DNA of 64,000 bases from UBA6912 sp963792895 (lineage in GTDB: Bacteria > Actinomycetota > Acidimicrobiia > Spongiisociales > UBA5794). Position 1 is the stretch's first letter; each line of letters begins with the position of its first letter. Location: assembly GCA_963792895.1 (NCBI GenBank), contig CAWBYA010000007.1, positions 806,001-870,000 on the forward strand. Direction: 5' to 3'. Shown here one piece after another: positions 27,791-36,452 of this stretch. The position numbers and the translations under genes were made by a program. The notes below the pieces were generated by a model. That model did no database searches. It had not been told where the DNA came from and saw only the letters and a list, made by a program, of their open reading frames with translations.

Positions 27791-28337
27791 GGTCATCCGC
27801 CACGCCCAGCTCTCCGAGGCCGTCGACTACTTCGGTGGCGGAGAACCCCAGTTCGTGGACGAGCACGTCGCCGCACTCGTCGAGCAGGCCCGAAGCGACG
27901 GCTTCGCCGCTGGATGGCAGGAGGGACACGATGCTGGGCGTCACGAAGTGGCGGCCATCGTCGGGCGTCTCGACGCATCCCTCCGTGATGCGGTGCGCGA
28001 GATGCGCGTGGCTCACCACGCCGCGGTGCATGCCACCGTCGACGCCGCTCTATCGGTCGCAGAGTTCGTCATCGGCCACGCCCCCCACGACGGCGGGGCC
28101 GTCATGGCCGGCAGGATTCGCGAAGCCCTCGAGGCTCTCGACGATGAGAGCATCGTCGTGTCGGTCGCTGCCGCCGACTGGGACCTCGTGAGCGAGGCGC
28201 TCGACCTGCCGCCGGGCGTGACGCTCGATCGTGATGCGCACCTCCAGCCGGGAGAGGCGAAGGTGCGGGGCAAGTGGTCGGCCGTCGACATGACGCGCCG
28301 CGCCGCCCTCGCGGTAGTCGAGGAGGCGCTGTCGTGA
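27783..28337 (+). CDS. fliH: flagellar export apparatus protein FliH
   Basis: Regulates and tethers the FliI ATPase. 184 residues, with a central helix containing QARSDGFAAGWQEGHDAGRHEV (a GxxxG-like pattern) and a C-terminal domain ending MTRRAALAVVEEALS. The start is uncertain: I chose the TTG at 27783 because GGGGAGAG precedes it and conserved sequence begins there. Overlaps on both sides. Confidence 0.82.
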   Translation: MNRVIRHAQLSEAVDYFGGGEPQFVDEHVAALVEQARSDGFAAGWQEGHDAGRHEVAAIVGRLDASLRDAVREMRVAHHAAVHATVDAALSVAEFVIGHAPHDGGAVMAGRIREALEALDDESIVVSVAAADWDLVSEALDLPPGVTLDRDAHLQPGEAKVRGKWSAVDMTRRAALAVVEEALS

Positions 28338-29656
28338 CGACCGAGCTTCGCGACCGCACGACGATCCTGTCCGGCGAGACACCGTGGATTCGACGGGGGA
28401 GTATTGCTCGCGTCACTCCGAGCGATCTCGAGGTGCGCGGTCTGCGGCTGCGCATCGGCGACGCCCTGACGGTGCACGGTCACCATGGCGGCGTGCCCGC
28501 CGAGGTCATCGCTCTCACCCCCGAAGGAGCCAGAGCTCTGCTCTACGCGGACGTCGAAGGTCTGGGCAAGGGAGATCCAGTGACGGTCGATCGGCACGGC
28601 ATGACTGTGGCCGTCTCGGATGCTCTCGTCGGCCGGGTGCTGGATGGACTGGGGCGCCCCATCGACGGCGGCGGTCCCGTTGTTGGAGAGCATCTGAATG
28701 TGAATGCTCTCGCCCCGCCACCTCTCAGTCGCAAACGCATAGCCGAGCCGATGCCGACCGGCGTCAAGGTGATCGACACCTTCTGCACGGCAGCCAAGGG
28801 TCAGCGTGTCGGCATCTTCGGTGGCAGCGGTGTCGGGAAGTCGACCCTGCTCGGGATGATGGCGCGGGGGACCGGAGCCGACATCGCCGTACTCGCCCTC
28901 ATAGGAGAGCGCGGCCGGGAGGTGCGAGAGTTCCTGGAGGACGAGCTCGGCGAAGACGGCATGCGGCGCTCGATCGTCGTCGTCGCGACCTCCGACCAGC
29001 CGCCGTTGATGCGGCTGCGCGCCTCGCTCCTGGCGACCCGCATCGCCGAGTGGTTCGCCGACATGGGACGCGACGTGCTCCTCATGATGGACTCGCTCAC
29101 CCGGCTCGCCATGGCGCAGCGGGAGGTCGGGTTGGCGGCAGGCGAGCCCCCGACCGCTCGGGGCTACACGCCGTCGGTCTTCTCGCTGATGGCCCGTCTT
29201 CTCGAACGTGCAGGCCCGCGTCACGCCGGCACGGTGACCGGCTTCTACACGGTGTTGGTGGAGGGAGACGACATGAACGACCCGATCGCAGACTCGGCTC
29301 GCGCGATTCTCGACGGTCATCTCATCTTGGACCGCCGGCTGGCCGTTGGCGGGCGCTACCCGGCAATCGATCCGCTGGCATCGCTCAGCAGGCTCGCGTC
29401 CAAGGTGGTGTCTCCCAGCCGTCTCGCCCTGGCCAGTGCCGCTCGGGACGTGATGGCCTCGGCCGAGGAGGTGCGCACGCTCGTCGAGGTGGGCGCCTAT
29501 GTCCCAGGGACCAACCCGGGCGCAGATCGTGGCCTCGCCCTCATGCCGCACCTCGTGTCGTACCTCAAGCAGCCGATGGACCAGATCACGACGTTCGAAG
29601 GTTCATGGTCCGAGCTCGAGAGGCTCCGGCCGGCGCTCGAAGGCGGCATGTCGTGA
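28334..29656 (+). CDS. fliI: flagellum-specific ATPase FliI
   Basis: ATPase of the export apparatus, related to F1-beta. 440 residues; Walker A GGSGVGKST at 163-171, Walker B LLMMDSLTRLAMAQREV, and GLALMPHLVSYLKQ at the C-terminus. The GTG start is preceded by AGGAGG and overlaps fliH by four bases. Confidence 0.96.
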   Translation: MTTELRDRTTILSGETPWIRRGSIARVTPSDLEVRGLRLRIGDALTVHGHHGGVPAEVIALTPEGARALLYADVEGLGKGDPVTVDRHGMTVAVSDALVGRVLDGLGRPIDGGGPVVGEHLNVNALAPPPLSRKRIAEPMPTGVKVIDTFCTAAKGQRVGIFGGSGVGKSTLLGMMARGTGADIAVLALIGERGREVREFLEDELGEDGMRRSIVVVATSDQPPLMRLRASLLATRIAEWFADMGRDVLLMMDSLTRLAMAQREVGLAAGEPPTARGYTPSVFSLMARLLERAGPRHAGTVTGFYTVLVEGDDMNDPIADSARAILDGHLILDRRLAVGGRYPAIDPLASLSRLASKVVSPSRLALASAARDVMASAEEVRTLVEVGAYVPGTNPGADRGLALMPHLVSYLKQPMDQITTFEGSWSELERLRPALEGGMS

Positions 29657-30087
29657 AGCGTCGCAATCCTTTCGAGGCGCTCGTGTGGCTGCGGTCTGTC
29701 GACGAACGTCGCCGCCGCGCCGAACTCGGGGTCGCCAGGCGCTCATTCGACGAGGCGAAAGCGCGGCTCGAGGAAATGAAGGCCCGTCACCGCGAGGCGC
29801 TCTCGGCCGATGAGGTGCTGACCCCGGTAGAGCTGCGCTCCCTTCAGCTTCGTGGGCTCGCTTCGGCCGAGCTGCTGTCCGTGGCGGCCGAGGAGAGCGA
29901 ACGGAACCGCAGCGCACTCGAGGACCGGACGGACGGCTGGCGCAGAGCCGCGGCCGATCTCGATGCCGCCGAGCGACTCGAAACCAAACAGAAGCAGGAC
30001 GCCGCGCGGAGAGCCAGGCTTGCCGCCGAGCGATCACTGAGCGACTTCCAAGCGGTTCTGCGCCGCGCCGACGAGGAAACGCCATGA
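29653..30087 (+). CDS. fliJ: flagellar export chaperone FliJ
   Basis: 144-residue, almost wholly alpha-helical, highly charged coiled coil (RSFDEAKARLEEMKARHREAL and RLETKQKQDAARRARLAAERS) directly after fliI, as expected of FliJ, the stalk that couples FliI to FlhA. GTG start overlapping fliI. The assignment rests on composition and position. Confidence 0.83.
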   Translation: MKRRNPFEALVWLRSVDERRRRAELGVARRSFDEAKARLEEMKARHREALSADEVLTPVELRSLQLRGLASAELLSVAAEESERNRSALEDRTDGWRRAAADLDAAERLETKQKQDAARRARLAAERSLSDFQAVLRRADEETP

Positions 30088-30812
30088 CTGGGCCCTCCGT
30101 TGCAGCCATCTCGAGCCGGATCGCCACGATCCGCCAGCGGGTCGATGACATCTCGAGCCGCGTCGACTCCCAGGCGGGGTTCGCTCGGGCATTGCTCGCC
30201 GCCGACCAGCGCATCGGCGGCGGGAACGCCACGGCTCCAGCAGGCCCAGCCGGCAACGCGCCCGTCGCCTCGGAAGCGACAGGGCTCGGATTCGCAAGGA
30301 CCTCGGGCTTCGACATCATCGGCATGCTCGGAACTCCGATCGTGCGCAACTCCGGGTCGAGCCCCGGCCTCACCGGCGGGATCTCCAACGTCGCAGGTGA
30401 CTGGAAAACGGCGCTTCCTGCACGAGGCGCTCCGTGGGCCAACGCAATCGAGGACGCCGCCTCGCGGGCCGGTGTCGACCCCCGGCTGCTTGCCGCACTC
30501 GTATGGGGCGAATCGGAGTTCACCCCTGATGCTGTCTCGCGCTCGGGAGCGATCGGCCTGACGCAGCTCATGCCGGCAACCGCGGCCGGCCTCGGCGTCG
30601 ACCCGACCGACCCCATCCAGAACCTCGACGGCGGCGCCAGGTTCCTCGCCTCGATGATTCGGCAGTTCGGCTCGGTCGAGCTCGGGCTCGCCGCCTACAA
30701 CGCCGGGCCCGGCACCGTTCGCCGCACCGGTGGCATACCGCCAATTCCTGAAACCCAAGCCTATGTGCCCAAGGTGCTCGGCTACTACTACGCCCTCGGA
30801 GGAGCCCGATGA
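30084..30812 (+). CDS. flagellar-locus lytic transglycosylase (SLT domain)
   Basis: Cuts peptidoglycan, probably to let the rod pass. The SLT domain (about 112-235) has the catalytic glutamate in ALVWGESEFTPDAVSRSGAIGLTQLMPATA, and LAAYNAGPGTV. The N-terminus ISSRIATIRQRVDDISSRV is a heptad-like helix, similar to that of the M15 peptidase at 57745. It occupies the place where other bacteria put FlgJ-like enzymes. No signal peptide, so export through the flagellar apparatus is likely. Confidence 0.85.
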   Translation: MTGPSVAAISSRIATIRQRVDDISSRVDSQAGFARALLAADQRIGGGNATAPAGPAGNAPVASEATGLGFARTSGFDIIGMLGTPIVRNSGSSPGLTGGISNVAGDWKTALPARGAPWANAIEDAASRAGVDPRLLAALVWGESEFTPDAVSRSGAIGLTQLMPATAAGLGVDPTDPIQNLDGGARFLASMIRQFGSVELGLAAYNAGPGTVRRTGGIPPIPETQAYVPKVLGYYYALGGAR

Positions 30813-32116
30813 TCGACATGACCGCGATGTTCGTGGTGAAGAACGCGGACCCTGCCATCGCCGCCGAAGGCGCCGCACCCGACCCGACCGGATTCGAAGA
30901 GATGCTCACGGGGAGGCTCAGTCCAGGCATTCCGGCTCCGGCAGGTGTTGTCGAGCAGGTCGCGGTCGACGCGACTCTTCCCCTCAGCGATGCAGTGGCC
31001 GGCGACGCCGATGTGGAGGCGCCGGATGCCGCGACCGCCCCCGCAACGGCCGGTATGGCGGTGCCGGTGGCCACCGTCCTCAGGCAGCTTTCGATGACGG
31101 GCGAGCCGACTGGCTCCCATCATGTCGTGGCCGCACCCACGGGTGAGCCGGCTACTGAGACCGAGGCGCCGAGCGGCGCCGCGACCATGCCAGCCCTCAG
31201 TCGTCGACCGGTGGAGGTGGTCGCCTCTTCCCCAGGCGTCGACGTCCTCTCCGCTGATCCGGTAGCGGCATCGGCCACACCCTCTGCCGCGACCGGCAGC
31301 CACCCTTTCACGACGCCCATGGCAGCATCCGTTCTCGCTTCGCGGAGCGATGCCGTTCCGGCGGGCTCGAGCAAGGCCGAGCCCGGCGTGGCGTCCGCAG
31401 CACACGCGGGTGTCGATCTTCCGCCGATCGGCGACGGCACGCCAACAACCGTGGCTTCCCATCCGCGCGCCGGCTCGCCGAGTGCGTCATTGCCTGACGG
31501 CTCCGGGCTCACCGAGCCGAGCGCGAGTGGGTCACGATCCGCCGGCTCTCTGGGCTCCGATCCCCAGTCTGCCCCGCGCAACCTCGAGGGTCTGCCGATC
31601 AGCGGGTCTGCCGGCCCGTTGCAGCCGTCCACCGAAGCGTCGCGCTCCGAGCCCTTCGCCGTCGAGCAACCCGGCTCCGTCCGGCACGTCGGGGCACCGA
31701 TCGAGCATGCGGTGCCGCAGGCGCCTGTTTCCGCGGCGGCTGTCGTGCCGCCGCAAGCTGCGACCAGCAACGCCACCGTCGCCCACCTCATCAACCGTGT
31801 CGTCGACGTCGTCGAGATGCTGCAGAACGAGCCTCCGCCACGAGCGTTCGTGATCGATCTCCCACACGTCGAAGGTGTGCAGATACGTGTCGCGTTGCGC
31901 CCGGATGGAGCCGTCCACCTTGCCCTCGCGAGCGACCGACCGGTCGACGTGGCGATGCCCATCCTCACGGCCGCCCGTTCTGCCCTCGCCGATCGTGGGT
32001 TCGACCTCGCCCAAGACTCCGCCGGGCAGCAGCGGGACGAGCGGGAAGAGGCCATTGCGATCTTCGGCAAGAGCCGGCGGACGATGCGTCCCGTCGCAAC
32101 CGGTTTGAGGATCTGA
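30809..32116 (+). CDS. fliK: flagellar hook-length control protein FliK
   Basis: 435 residues. A long low-complexity Ala/Pro/Ser/Thr N-terminal region (the ruler) is followed by a compact C-terminal domain (about 345-410) with FVIDLPHVEGVQIRVALRPDGAVHLALAS, similar to the export-switch domain of FliK. Position before flgD is classic. Confidence 0.82.
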   Translation: MIDMTAMFVVKNADPAIAAEGAAPDPTGFEEMLTGRLSPGIPAPAGVVEQVAVDATLPLSDAVAGDADVEAPDAATAPATAGMAVPVATVLRQLSMTGEPTGSHHVVAAPTGEPATETEAPSGAATMPALSRRPVEVVASSPGVDVLSADPVAASATPSAATGSHPFTTPMAASVLASRSDAVPAGSSKAEPGVASAAHAGVDLPPIGDGTPTTVASHPRAGSPSASLPDGSGLTEPSASGSRSAGSLGSDPQSAPRNLEGLPISGSAGPLQPSTEASRSEPFAVEQPGSVRHVGAPIEHAVPQAPVSAAAVVPPQAATSNATVAHLINRVVDVVEMLQNEPPPRAFVIDLPHVEGVQIRVALRPDGAVHLALASDRPVDVAMPILTAARSALADRGFDLAQDSAGQQRDEREEAIAIFGKSRRTMRPVATGLRI

Positions 32117-32127
32117 GAGGACTAGCC

Positions 32128-32685
32128 ATGATCGAATCAACGACAGCGATTCCCGGCACGACCCCCGACCCGTCGACCGCGACAGGCCTGGGCCAGCTGG
32201 GAACCGACGCCTTCCTGAAGCTCCTCGTCGCCCAGCTCAAGTACCAGAATCCGATGTCGCCGAGCGACGGCACCGCCATGCTGCAGCAGACGGCGCAGTT
32301 CACGACCGTGGAGACCCTCAAGGAGATCGCAGAGGCAAACCAGGCCTTGATGGGGTTTCAGCAGGTGACGATGGCCCTCACGATCGTCGGCAAGCCGGTG
32401 ACGGCCATCGGCCTCGATGGGACGTTCGTATCCGGGCAGGTCGAAGGCGTACGTTTCACGGCTGATGGCCCCTTCCTCCGACTCGACTCCGGCGTCGAGA
32501 TACCGATGACCAACGTGCTCTCCGTGTCGGCGTCAGACGAAGGAGCGGCACCGGCTCCACCTCCGGTGACGCCACCGGCGGCTCCGCCCCCTCCAGGCGA
32601 GCCGGGGGAGGGTGACGTCCCCGTCGATGACGCCACAACGGACGCCGTGACGCACACCTACACCTCCTGGGACCCCGAGCCTTAG
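32128..32685 (+). CDS. flgD: flagellar hook assembly protein FlgD
   Basis: Scaffold cap for hook polymerisation. LGTDAFLKLLVAQLKYQNPMSPSDGTAMLQQTAQFTTVETL is the FlgD N-terminal motif. A Tudor-like part follows, ending in a proline-rich tail (about 150-170). 185 residues, so the C-terminal FnIII-like half found in enteric FlgD is missing, as in other short Gram-positive versions. End of the flgB operon. Confidence 0.92.
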   Translation: MIESTTAIPGTTPDPSTATGLGQLGTDAFLKLLVAQLKYQNPMSPSDGTAMLQQTAQFTTVETLKEIAEANQALMGFQQVTMALTIVGKPVTAIGLDGTFVSGQVEGVRFTADGPFLRLDSGVEIPMTNVLSVSASDEGAAPAPPPVTPPAAPPPPGEPGEGDVPVDDATTDAVTHTYTSWDPEP

Positions 32686-32696
32686 AGGCTTCTCCG

Positions 32697-32751
32697 AAGC
32701 GGGCTCGCCAGGGGAGCCTGCAGAACGGACGATCCCTCAAATCGGGGGATC
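32697..32751 (+). terminator. tandem hairpins after flgD
   Basis: GCGGGCTC-gccaggg-GAGCCTGC (one mismatch) is followed by GATCCC-N9-GGGATC. Likely end of the long flgB-flgD transcript; no U-run. Confidence 0.5.
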
Positions 32752-32801
32752 GACGAGGCACGGCCGAGTCGAGGCGAGTGCAGCGAGCCGTTGCCACCGC
32801 C
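32743..32801. repeat. dispersed intergenic repeat, copy C
   Basis: Shares GGGGATCGACG-GGC-C-GCCGAGTCGAGG and the final GCGAGCCGT-GC-ACCGCCC with copy B at 12837-12930. Confidence 0.5.
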
Positions 32802-32960
32802 CAACCGTGCCCTCCAAGGATGGGGGCGATGACGGCCCCGCCAGGCTCATGGTGAACCTGGCGAGACGGCGCGGCAACTGCGGTCGATCGACCCCAGCCC
32901 AGCGCGCCTGTTCGCCTGCGTGCGCAGCGTCAGAGAGGGCTGCAGGCACCGCGTCAGCCG

Positions 32961-32987
32961 TTAACTCGGCGCATTGACTACCGACAG
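32961..32987 (+). promoter_or_regulatory. sigma-28 promoter of flbD1-motA operon
   Basis: TTAA, 15 bases, ACCGACAG (one change from GCCGACAG), 57 bases before the flbD1 start. Confidence 0.72.
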
Positions 32988-33044
32988 GAACAACGTCAAC
33001 TCGACCATAGGGATGTGGACTGTGGCACAAGGAGGTGCGCGGCG

Positions 33045-33302
33045 ATGATTCCCGTCACTCCCATCGCGGGACTGACGATCCTGCTCGACGTCGATGCCGT
33101 CGTGGCCATCGAATCGACGCCCGAGACGGTCATCGTGTTCGCGGACGACCATCGTATGGTGGTGTCGGACAGCGCCGAGGCGCTCGTCCGACGCATCGCG
33201 CGGTGCCGCAGTGCACGTGTCGCCCGCGCCGCAGACCCCACCATGGTCGACCCCGATGTGCCTTCCGAGGCTCGGCGCACCATCCCCGGCCCGGGAGCCT
33301 GA
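33045..33302 (+). CDS. FlbD/SwrD-family flagellar protein, copy 1
   Basis: 85 residues. MIPVTPIAGLTILLDVDAVVAIESTPETVIVFADDHRMVVSDSAEALV has the FlbD/SwrD shape: a short beta-rich protein with L-N/D-x-D-x-V-x-x-I-E-x-x-P-x-T-x-I. SwrD in Bacillus raises the power of the MotAB motor, and this copy lies three bases before motA. AAGGAGGTG precedes the ATG. It should not be confused with the NtrC-type FlbD of Caulobacter. Confidence 0.75.
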   Translation: MIPVTPIAGLTILLDVDAVVAIESTPETVIVFADDHRMVVSDSAEALVRRIARCRSARVARAADPTMVDPDVPSEARRTIPGPGA

Positions 33303-33305
33303 GTT

Positions 33306-34109
33306 GTGACCACTCTGCTCGGTGTCTTCATCGCCCTGATCAGCATCGTTGTCGCAACGATCATGGACGGGAACTCCTTTGGCGCCCTCGTCGGTCCATC
33401 GTCCCTCGTCCTCGTGGTCGTTGGGAGCGTCGGCGTGTCCCTGGCCGGGTATCAGATGGATGACATCAAGCGGGTGCCGAAGGGCATCATCCTGTCGTTC
33501 AAAGGCAAGGAGCCCGACCTGGGCTCGTCCGTCGACCAGCTCATGCGGTTTGCGGAGGTGGCCAGGAAAGACGGGGTTCTCGCCCTCGAGCCGATGCTCG
33601 ACGAGCTCGAGGACCCCTACATGAAGACCGGCTTGCAGCAGATCGTCGACGGGGCCGATGCGGACGTCGTGCGCGACACGCTCGAGATCGAGCTCCAGGC
33701 ACTCGACGAGCGCCACCAGCCCGTGATCTCGTTCGTCAAGACAATGGGCGGATACGCCCCAACCATGGGGATGATCGGCACGGTCGTAGGCCTCATCAAC
33801 ATGCTCGGCAACCTGTCCGATCCCTCACAGCTCGGTATCGGGATGTCGGTCGCTCTCCTCACGACCCTCTACGGCGTCATCTTCGCCAACCTCATCTTCC
33901 TCCCCATCGCCGCCAAGCTGGCCCGCCTCCACGACCTCGAGGTGGTGCAGCGCGAGATCGTGCTCGACGGAATCATCGCCGTGCAGGCAGGTGCCAGCCC
34001 CCGGGCGCTCGTTGAGCGCCTCGAGTCGTACCTGTTCCCGCAGGACAGGATCGGCCACCAGGAGCGCGCCAAGCGCGTCGCAGGTGGCGGCGTCAAGGAA
34101 GCAGCCTGA
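33306..34109 (+). CDS. motA: flagellar stator protein MotA
   Basis: Stator subunit with four membrane helices; 267 residues. GYAPTMGMIGTVVGLINMLGNLSDPSQLGIGMSVALLTTLYGVIFANLIFLPIAAKL is the conserved helix 3-4 region. Its wording is closer to PomA/MotP-type (sodium) stators than to enteric MotA, though sequence alone cannot prove the ion. GTG start; stop overlaps motB by one base. Confidence 0.93.
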   Translation: MTTLLGVFIALISIVVATIMDGNSFGALVGPSSLVLVVVGSVGVSLAGYQMDDIKRVPKGIILSFKGKEPDLGSSVDQLMRFAEVARKDGVLALEPMLDELEDPYMKTGLQQIVDGADADVVRDTLEIELQALDERHQPVISFVKTMGGYAPTMGMIGTVVGLINMLGNLSDPSQLGIGMSVALLTTLYGVIFANLIFLPIAAKLARLHDLEVVQREIVLDGIIAVQAGASPRALVERLESYLFPQDRIGHQERAKRVAGGGVKEAA

Positions 34110-34954
34110 TGGCACGCCAACGGAAGAAGCCGCCCGAGGACAACGAGTTGCGCTGGTTGACGACCTACGGCGACGTCGTGACGCTGCTCCTCGCATTCTT
34201 CGTCATGCTCTACGCCATATCCCAGGTCGACGTCCAGAAGTTCCAGCTCTTCGTCTCCGGTCTCGCCGACCCCTTCGGCAACCCGGCGGTGAGCCAAGGC
34301 ATCCTGACCGACGGAGCCGCCCTCGTCGGCGCTGCAGCAATAGCACAGCAGCAGATCGGCGAGAGCGGTGTCGAGGGACTCGCGCTGCTCGAGGGCATGC
34401 CGGGCCTCGAAGACCAAGAGACCGGCGAGGCGACCGAGCAGCAAGAGGAGCTGCCCCCGGGTGTCGAGCTACAGCAGGCCAGTGACCTCGAGGAGGTGCG
34501 CGAGGAGATCGTCGCCGCCCTCGAGGCGGCAGGCTTCGGTGAACGGGTCGTCGACTTCGAGATCGATGCCCGCGGGCTCACCGTGGCGATCGCTACCGAC
34601 AACGTGCTCTTCGCCAGCGGTTCTGCCGACTTCGGGGCAGAGGGGAGGGGCATCATCGGTGCGATCGCACCGTCGCTCGCCGGCTTCGGCAACGAGATCC
34701 TGGTCGAGGGCCACACGGACACCGTTCCCATCAATCGTGCCGGCTACGACAACTGGGACCTCTCTGCCGACCGCGCTCTCGCCGTGCTCAAGCTCCTCGT
34801 GGCGGACCACGCCATCGACCCCAATCGGCTGGTCGCGGCCGGCTACGGCGAGTTCCGTCCGCGAGCAGACAACAACTCGGAAGAGGGCAAGGCGCGGAAC
34901 CGTCGCGTCGAGCTCGTGATCGTTGCTGAAGAAGGTGACACCAATGGAACCTGA
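34109..34954 (+). CDS. motB: flagellar stator protein MotB
   Basis: 281 residues: one membrane helix with the ion-binding aspartate D22 in WLTTYGDVVTLLLAFFVMLYAIS, then a linker and an OmpA-like peptidoglycan-binding domain (about 150-275) with VEGHTDTVPINRAGYDNWDLSADRAL and NRRVELVI. The YGDVVTLLLAFFV helix resembles MotS/PomB-type stators. Overlaps fliL by eleven bases. Confidence 0.93.
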   Translation: MARQRKKPPEDNELRWLTTYGDVVTLLLAFFVMLYAISQVDVQKFQLFVSGLADPFGNPAVSQGILTDGAALVGAAAIAQQQIGESGVEGLALLEGMPGLEDQETGEATEQQEELPPGVELQQASDLEEVREEIVAALEAAGFGERVVDFEIDARGLTVAIATDNVLFASGSADFGAEGRGIIGAIAPSLAGFGNEILVEGHTDTVPINRAGYDNWDLSADRALAVLKLLVADHAIDPNRLVAAGYGEFRPRADNNSEEGKARNRRVELVIVAEEGDTNGT

Positions 34955-35414
34955 TACCAATGCGCCTGCGGCCGGCAAGAAGGGCAAGGGCAAACTCATA
35001 GCCATCATCGGAGGTGCCGTTGTGGTCGGCGCCGCCGCCTTCTACTTCCTCGCAATGGGTGGTGGCGGTGGGGACGACATGGCATCGCCGACTACGACGA
35101 CGGTGGCGTTCGAAGAGGGCGCCGTCATCGAGGCAGACGAGATGACGGTCAACTTGGCCGATCCGACGCCGCGCTACGCCAGGCTCACATTTGCGGTCGT
35201 GCTGCCCACGGGTGGTGACTCCACCGTGGTGGGCGAGCGGTTCCCCCTCCTCAAAGACCGGGTGATCGACGTCATGGCGCAGTTCACCGCCGGTCAGCTC
35301 TTGGCGCCCGGCGGCCTCGACCAAGTTCGCACCGAGCTGACTGCGGAATCGCAGGAGGTGTGGCCCGGCGGGGAAGTGCTTCGGGTGATCGTCACGGAGT
35401 TCCTCGTGCAGTGA
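34944..35414 (+). CDS. fliL: flagellar basal body-associated protein FliL
   Basis: 156 residues: a basic N-terminus, one membrane helix (about 18-40), a Gly/Ser/Thr linker and a domain with MTVNLADPTPRYARLTFAVVL and LLKDRVIDVMAQFTAGQL, the FliL pattern. It stabilises stators. The ATG at 34944 follows GAAGGTGA and lies inside the motB end. Confidence 0.9.
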   Translation: MEPDTNAPAAGKKGKGKLIAIIGGAVVVGAAAFYFLAMGGGGGDDMASPTTTTVAFEEGAVIEADEMTVNLADPTPRYARLTFAVVLPTGGDSTVVGERFPLLKDRVIDVMAQFTAGQLLAPGGLDQVRTELTAESQEVWPGGEVLRVIVTEFLVQ

Positions 35415-35438
35415 CGACCGCTTGATTCCCTCATTCGA

Positions 35439-36452
35439 GTGCCGACGGTGACACGCGAGCGCTCCAACCGGGGCGTGGCCAGTGAAGCTATCCGAAGGGC
35501 ACCTGCGGTGGTCCTTGCAGCCGACTTGATCGAAGGACAGAGCCCGTCTCCGGGCGGCGACGATCCGCCCTGGCGACTGCGTCCTTTCGACTTCCGCAAT
35601 CCCTCCAAGATGGCGCGCGATCACGTGCGGCGCCTGGAGCTCACGCATGAGACCTTCCAGCGGTACATGAGCACGCAGCTCTCCAGCCTGCTGCGGACGA
35701 TGGTGCGGCTCGAGCTTCTGGCCGTCGATCAGGTCACCTACGACGAGTACGTGCGGTCGATGCCCAACCCGACTGTCATCGGTCAGATGTCGCTGAAGCC
35801 TCTGCCTGGCGTGGTGCTCTTCGAGATGGGGACCAGCACGGCCCTCACCCTCGTCGACCGGCTCCTCGGCGGCATCGGCAAGCCGGGGATGATGCGGCGC
35901 CCAACCGAGCTCGAGACGCCCCTCCTCGAGGACCTGCTCGGCGTTGCGGCAACGGCGTTGCAGCGCACCTTCGAACCGATCGTCTCTGTGGATGCATCCG
36001 TCGACGACATGGAGTTCAACCCGAACTTCGCCCAGGCGGTCAACCCCTCCGAGATGGTGATGGTGCTGTCCTACTCCCTCGGCATCATGCAGGGTCAGAT
36101 GTCGGAGGGCCTCGTGACGATCTGCTACCCGTTCTCGCTGCTGACCCACGCGTGGGAGCTTGCGCCGGCGGCTGAAGAGACCAAGAAGAGCACCGGCTCG
36201 GACGAGCGCGACCGGTTCGCTCTCGAGGGTGCGGTGCCCCACCTGTCTGTGCCGCTCACGATCCGGTTGCGCCCATCTGCGATCCACGCATCGGAGCTCG
36301 CCGGCCTTCGTCCCGGCGATGTGCTGCGGTTCGATCACAAGGTCGGTGAGCCCGTGCTGGGCGTCGTCGGCGGCAGGAACCTCGTCGAGGGCAGGCTCGG
36401 GCGCAAGGGCAATGTTGCGGCCCTCGAGGTCACGAAGTGGAGAAGCGAATGA
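35439..36452 (+). CDS. fliM: flagellar motor switch protein FliM
   Basis: Rotor C-ring protein, 337 residues. RPFDFRNPSKMARDHVRRLELTHETFQRYMSTQLSSLL and TYDEYVRSMPNPTVIGQMSLKPLPGVVLFEM are the FliM middle domain; a SpoA domain ends the protein. The N-terminal CheY-binding LSQDEIDALL is absent in every frame upstream; the first 35 residues are basic and unrelated. GTG start. It overlaps fliN by four bases. Confidence 0.92.
   Translation: MPTVTRERSNRGVASEAIRRAPAVVLAADLIEGQSPSPGGDDPPWRLRPFDFRNPSKMARDHVRRLELTHETFQRYMSTQLSSLLRTMVRLELLAVDQVTYDEYVRSMPNPTVIGQMSLKPLPGVVLFEMGTSTALTLVDRLLGGIGKPGMMRRPTELETPLLEDLLGVAATALQRTFEPIVSVDASVDDMEFNPNFAQAVNPSEMVMVLSYSLGIMQGQMSEGLVTICYPFSLLTHAWELAPAAEETKKSTGSDERDRFALEGAVPHLSVPLTIRLRPSAIHASELAGLRPGDVLRFDHKVGEPVLGVVGGRNLVEGRLGRKGNVAALEVTKWRSE

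Larger units (their letters stand above)
32686..33044. other. 359-base intergenic region between flgD and flbD1
   Basis: Contains two tandem hairpins just after flgD, repeat copy C and a sigma-28 promoter. In Bacillus flgE sits between flgD and flbD; here flgE is at 52044. I see no remnant of flgE in this gap. Confidence 0.6.
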
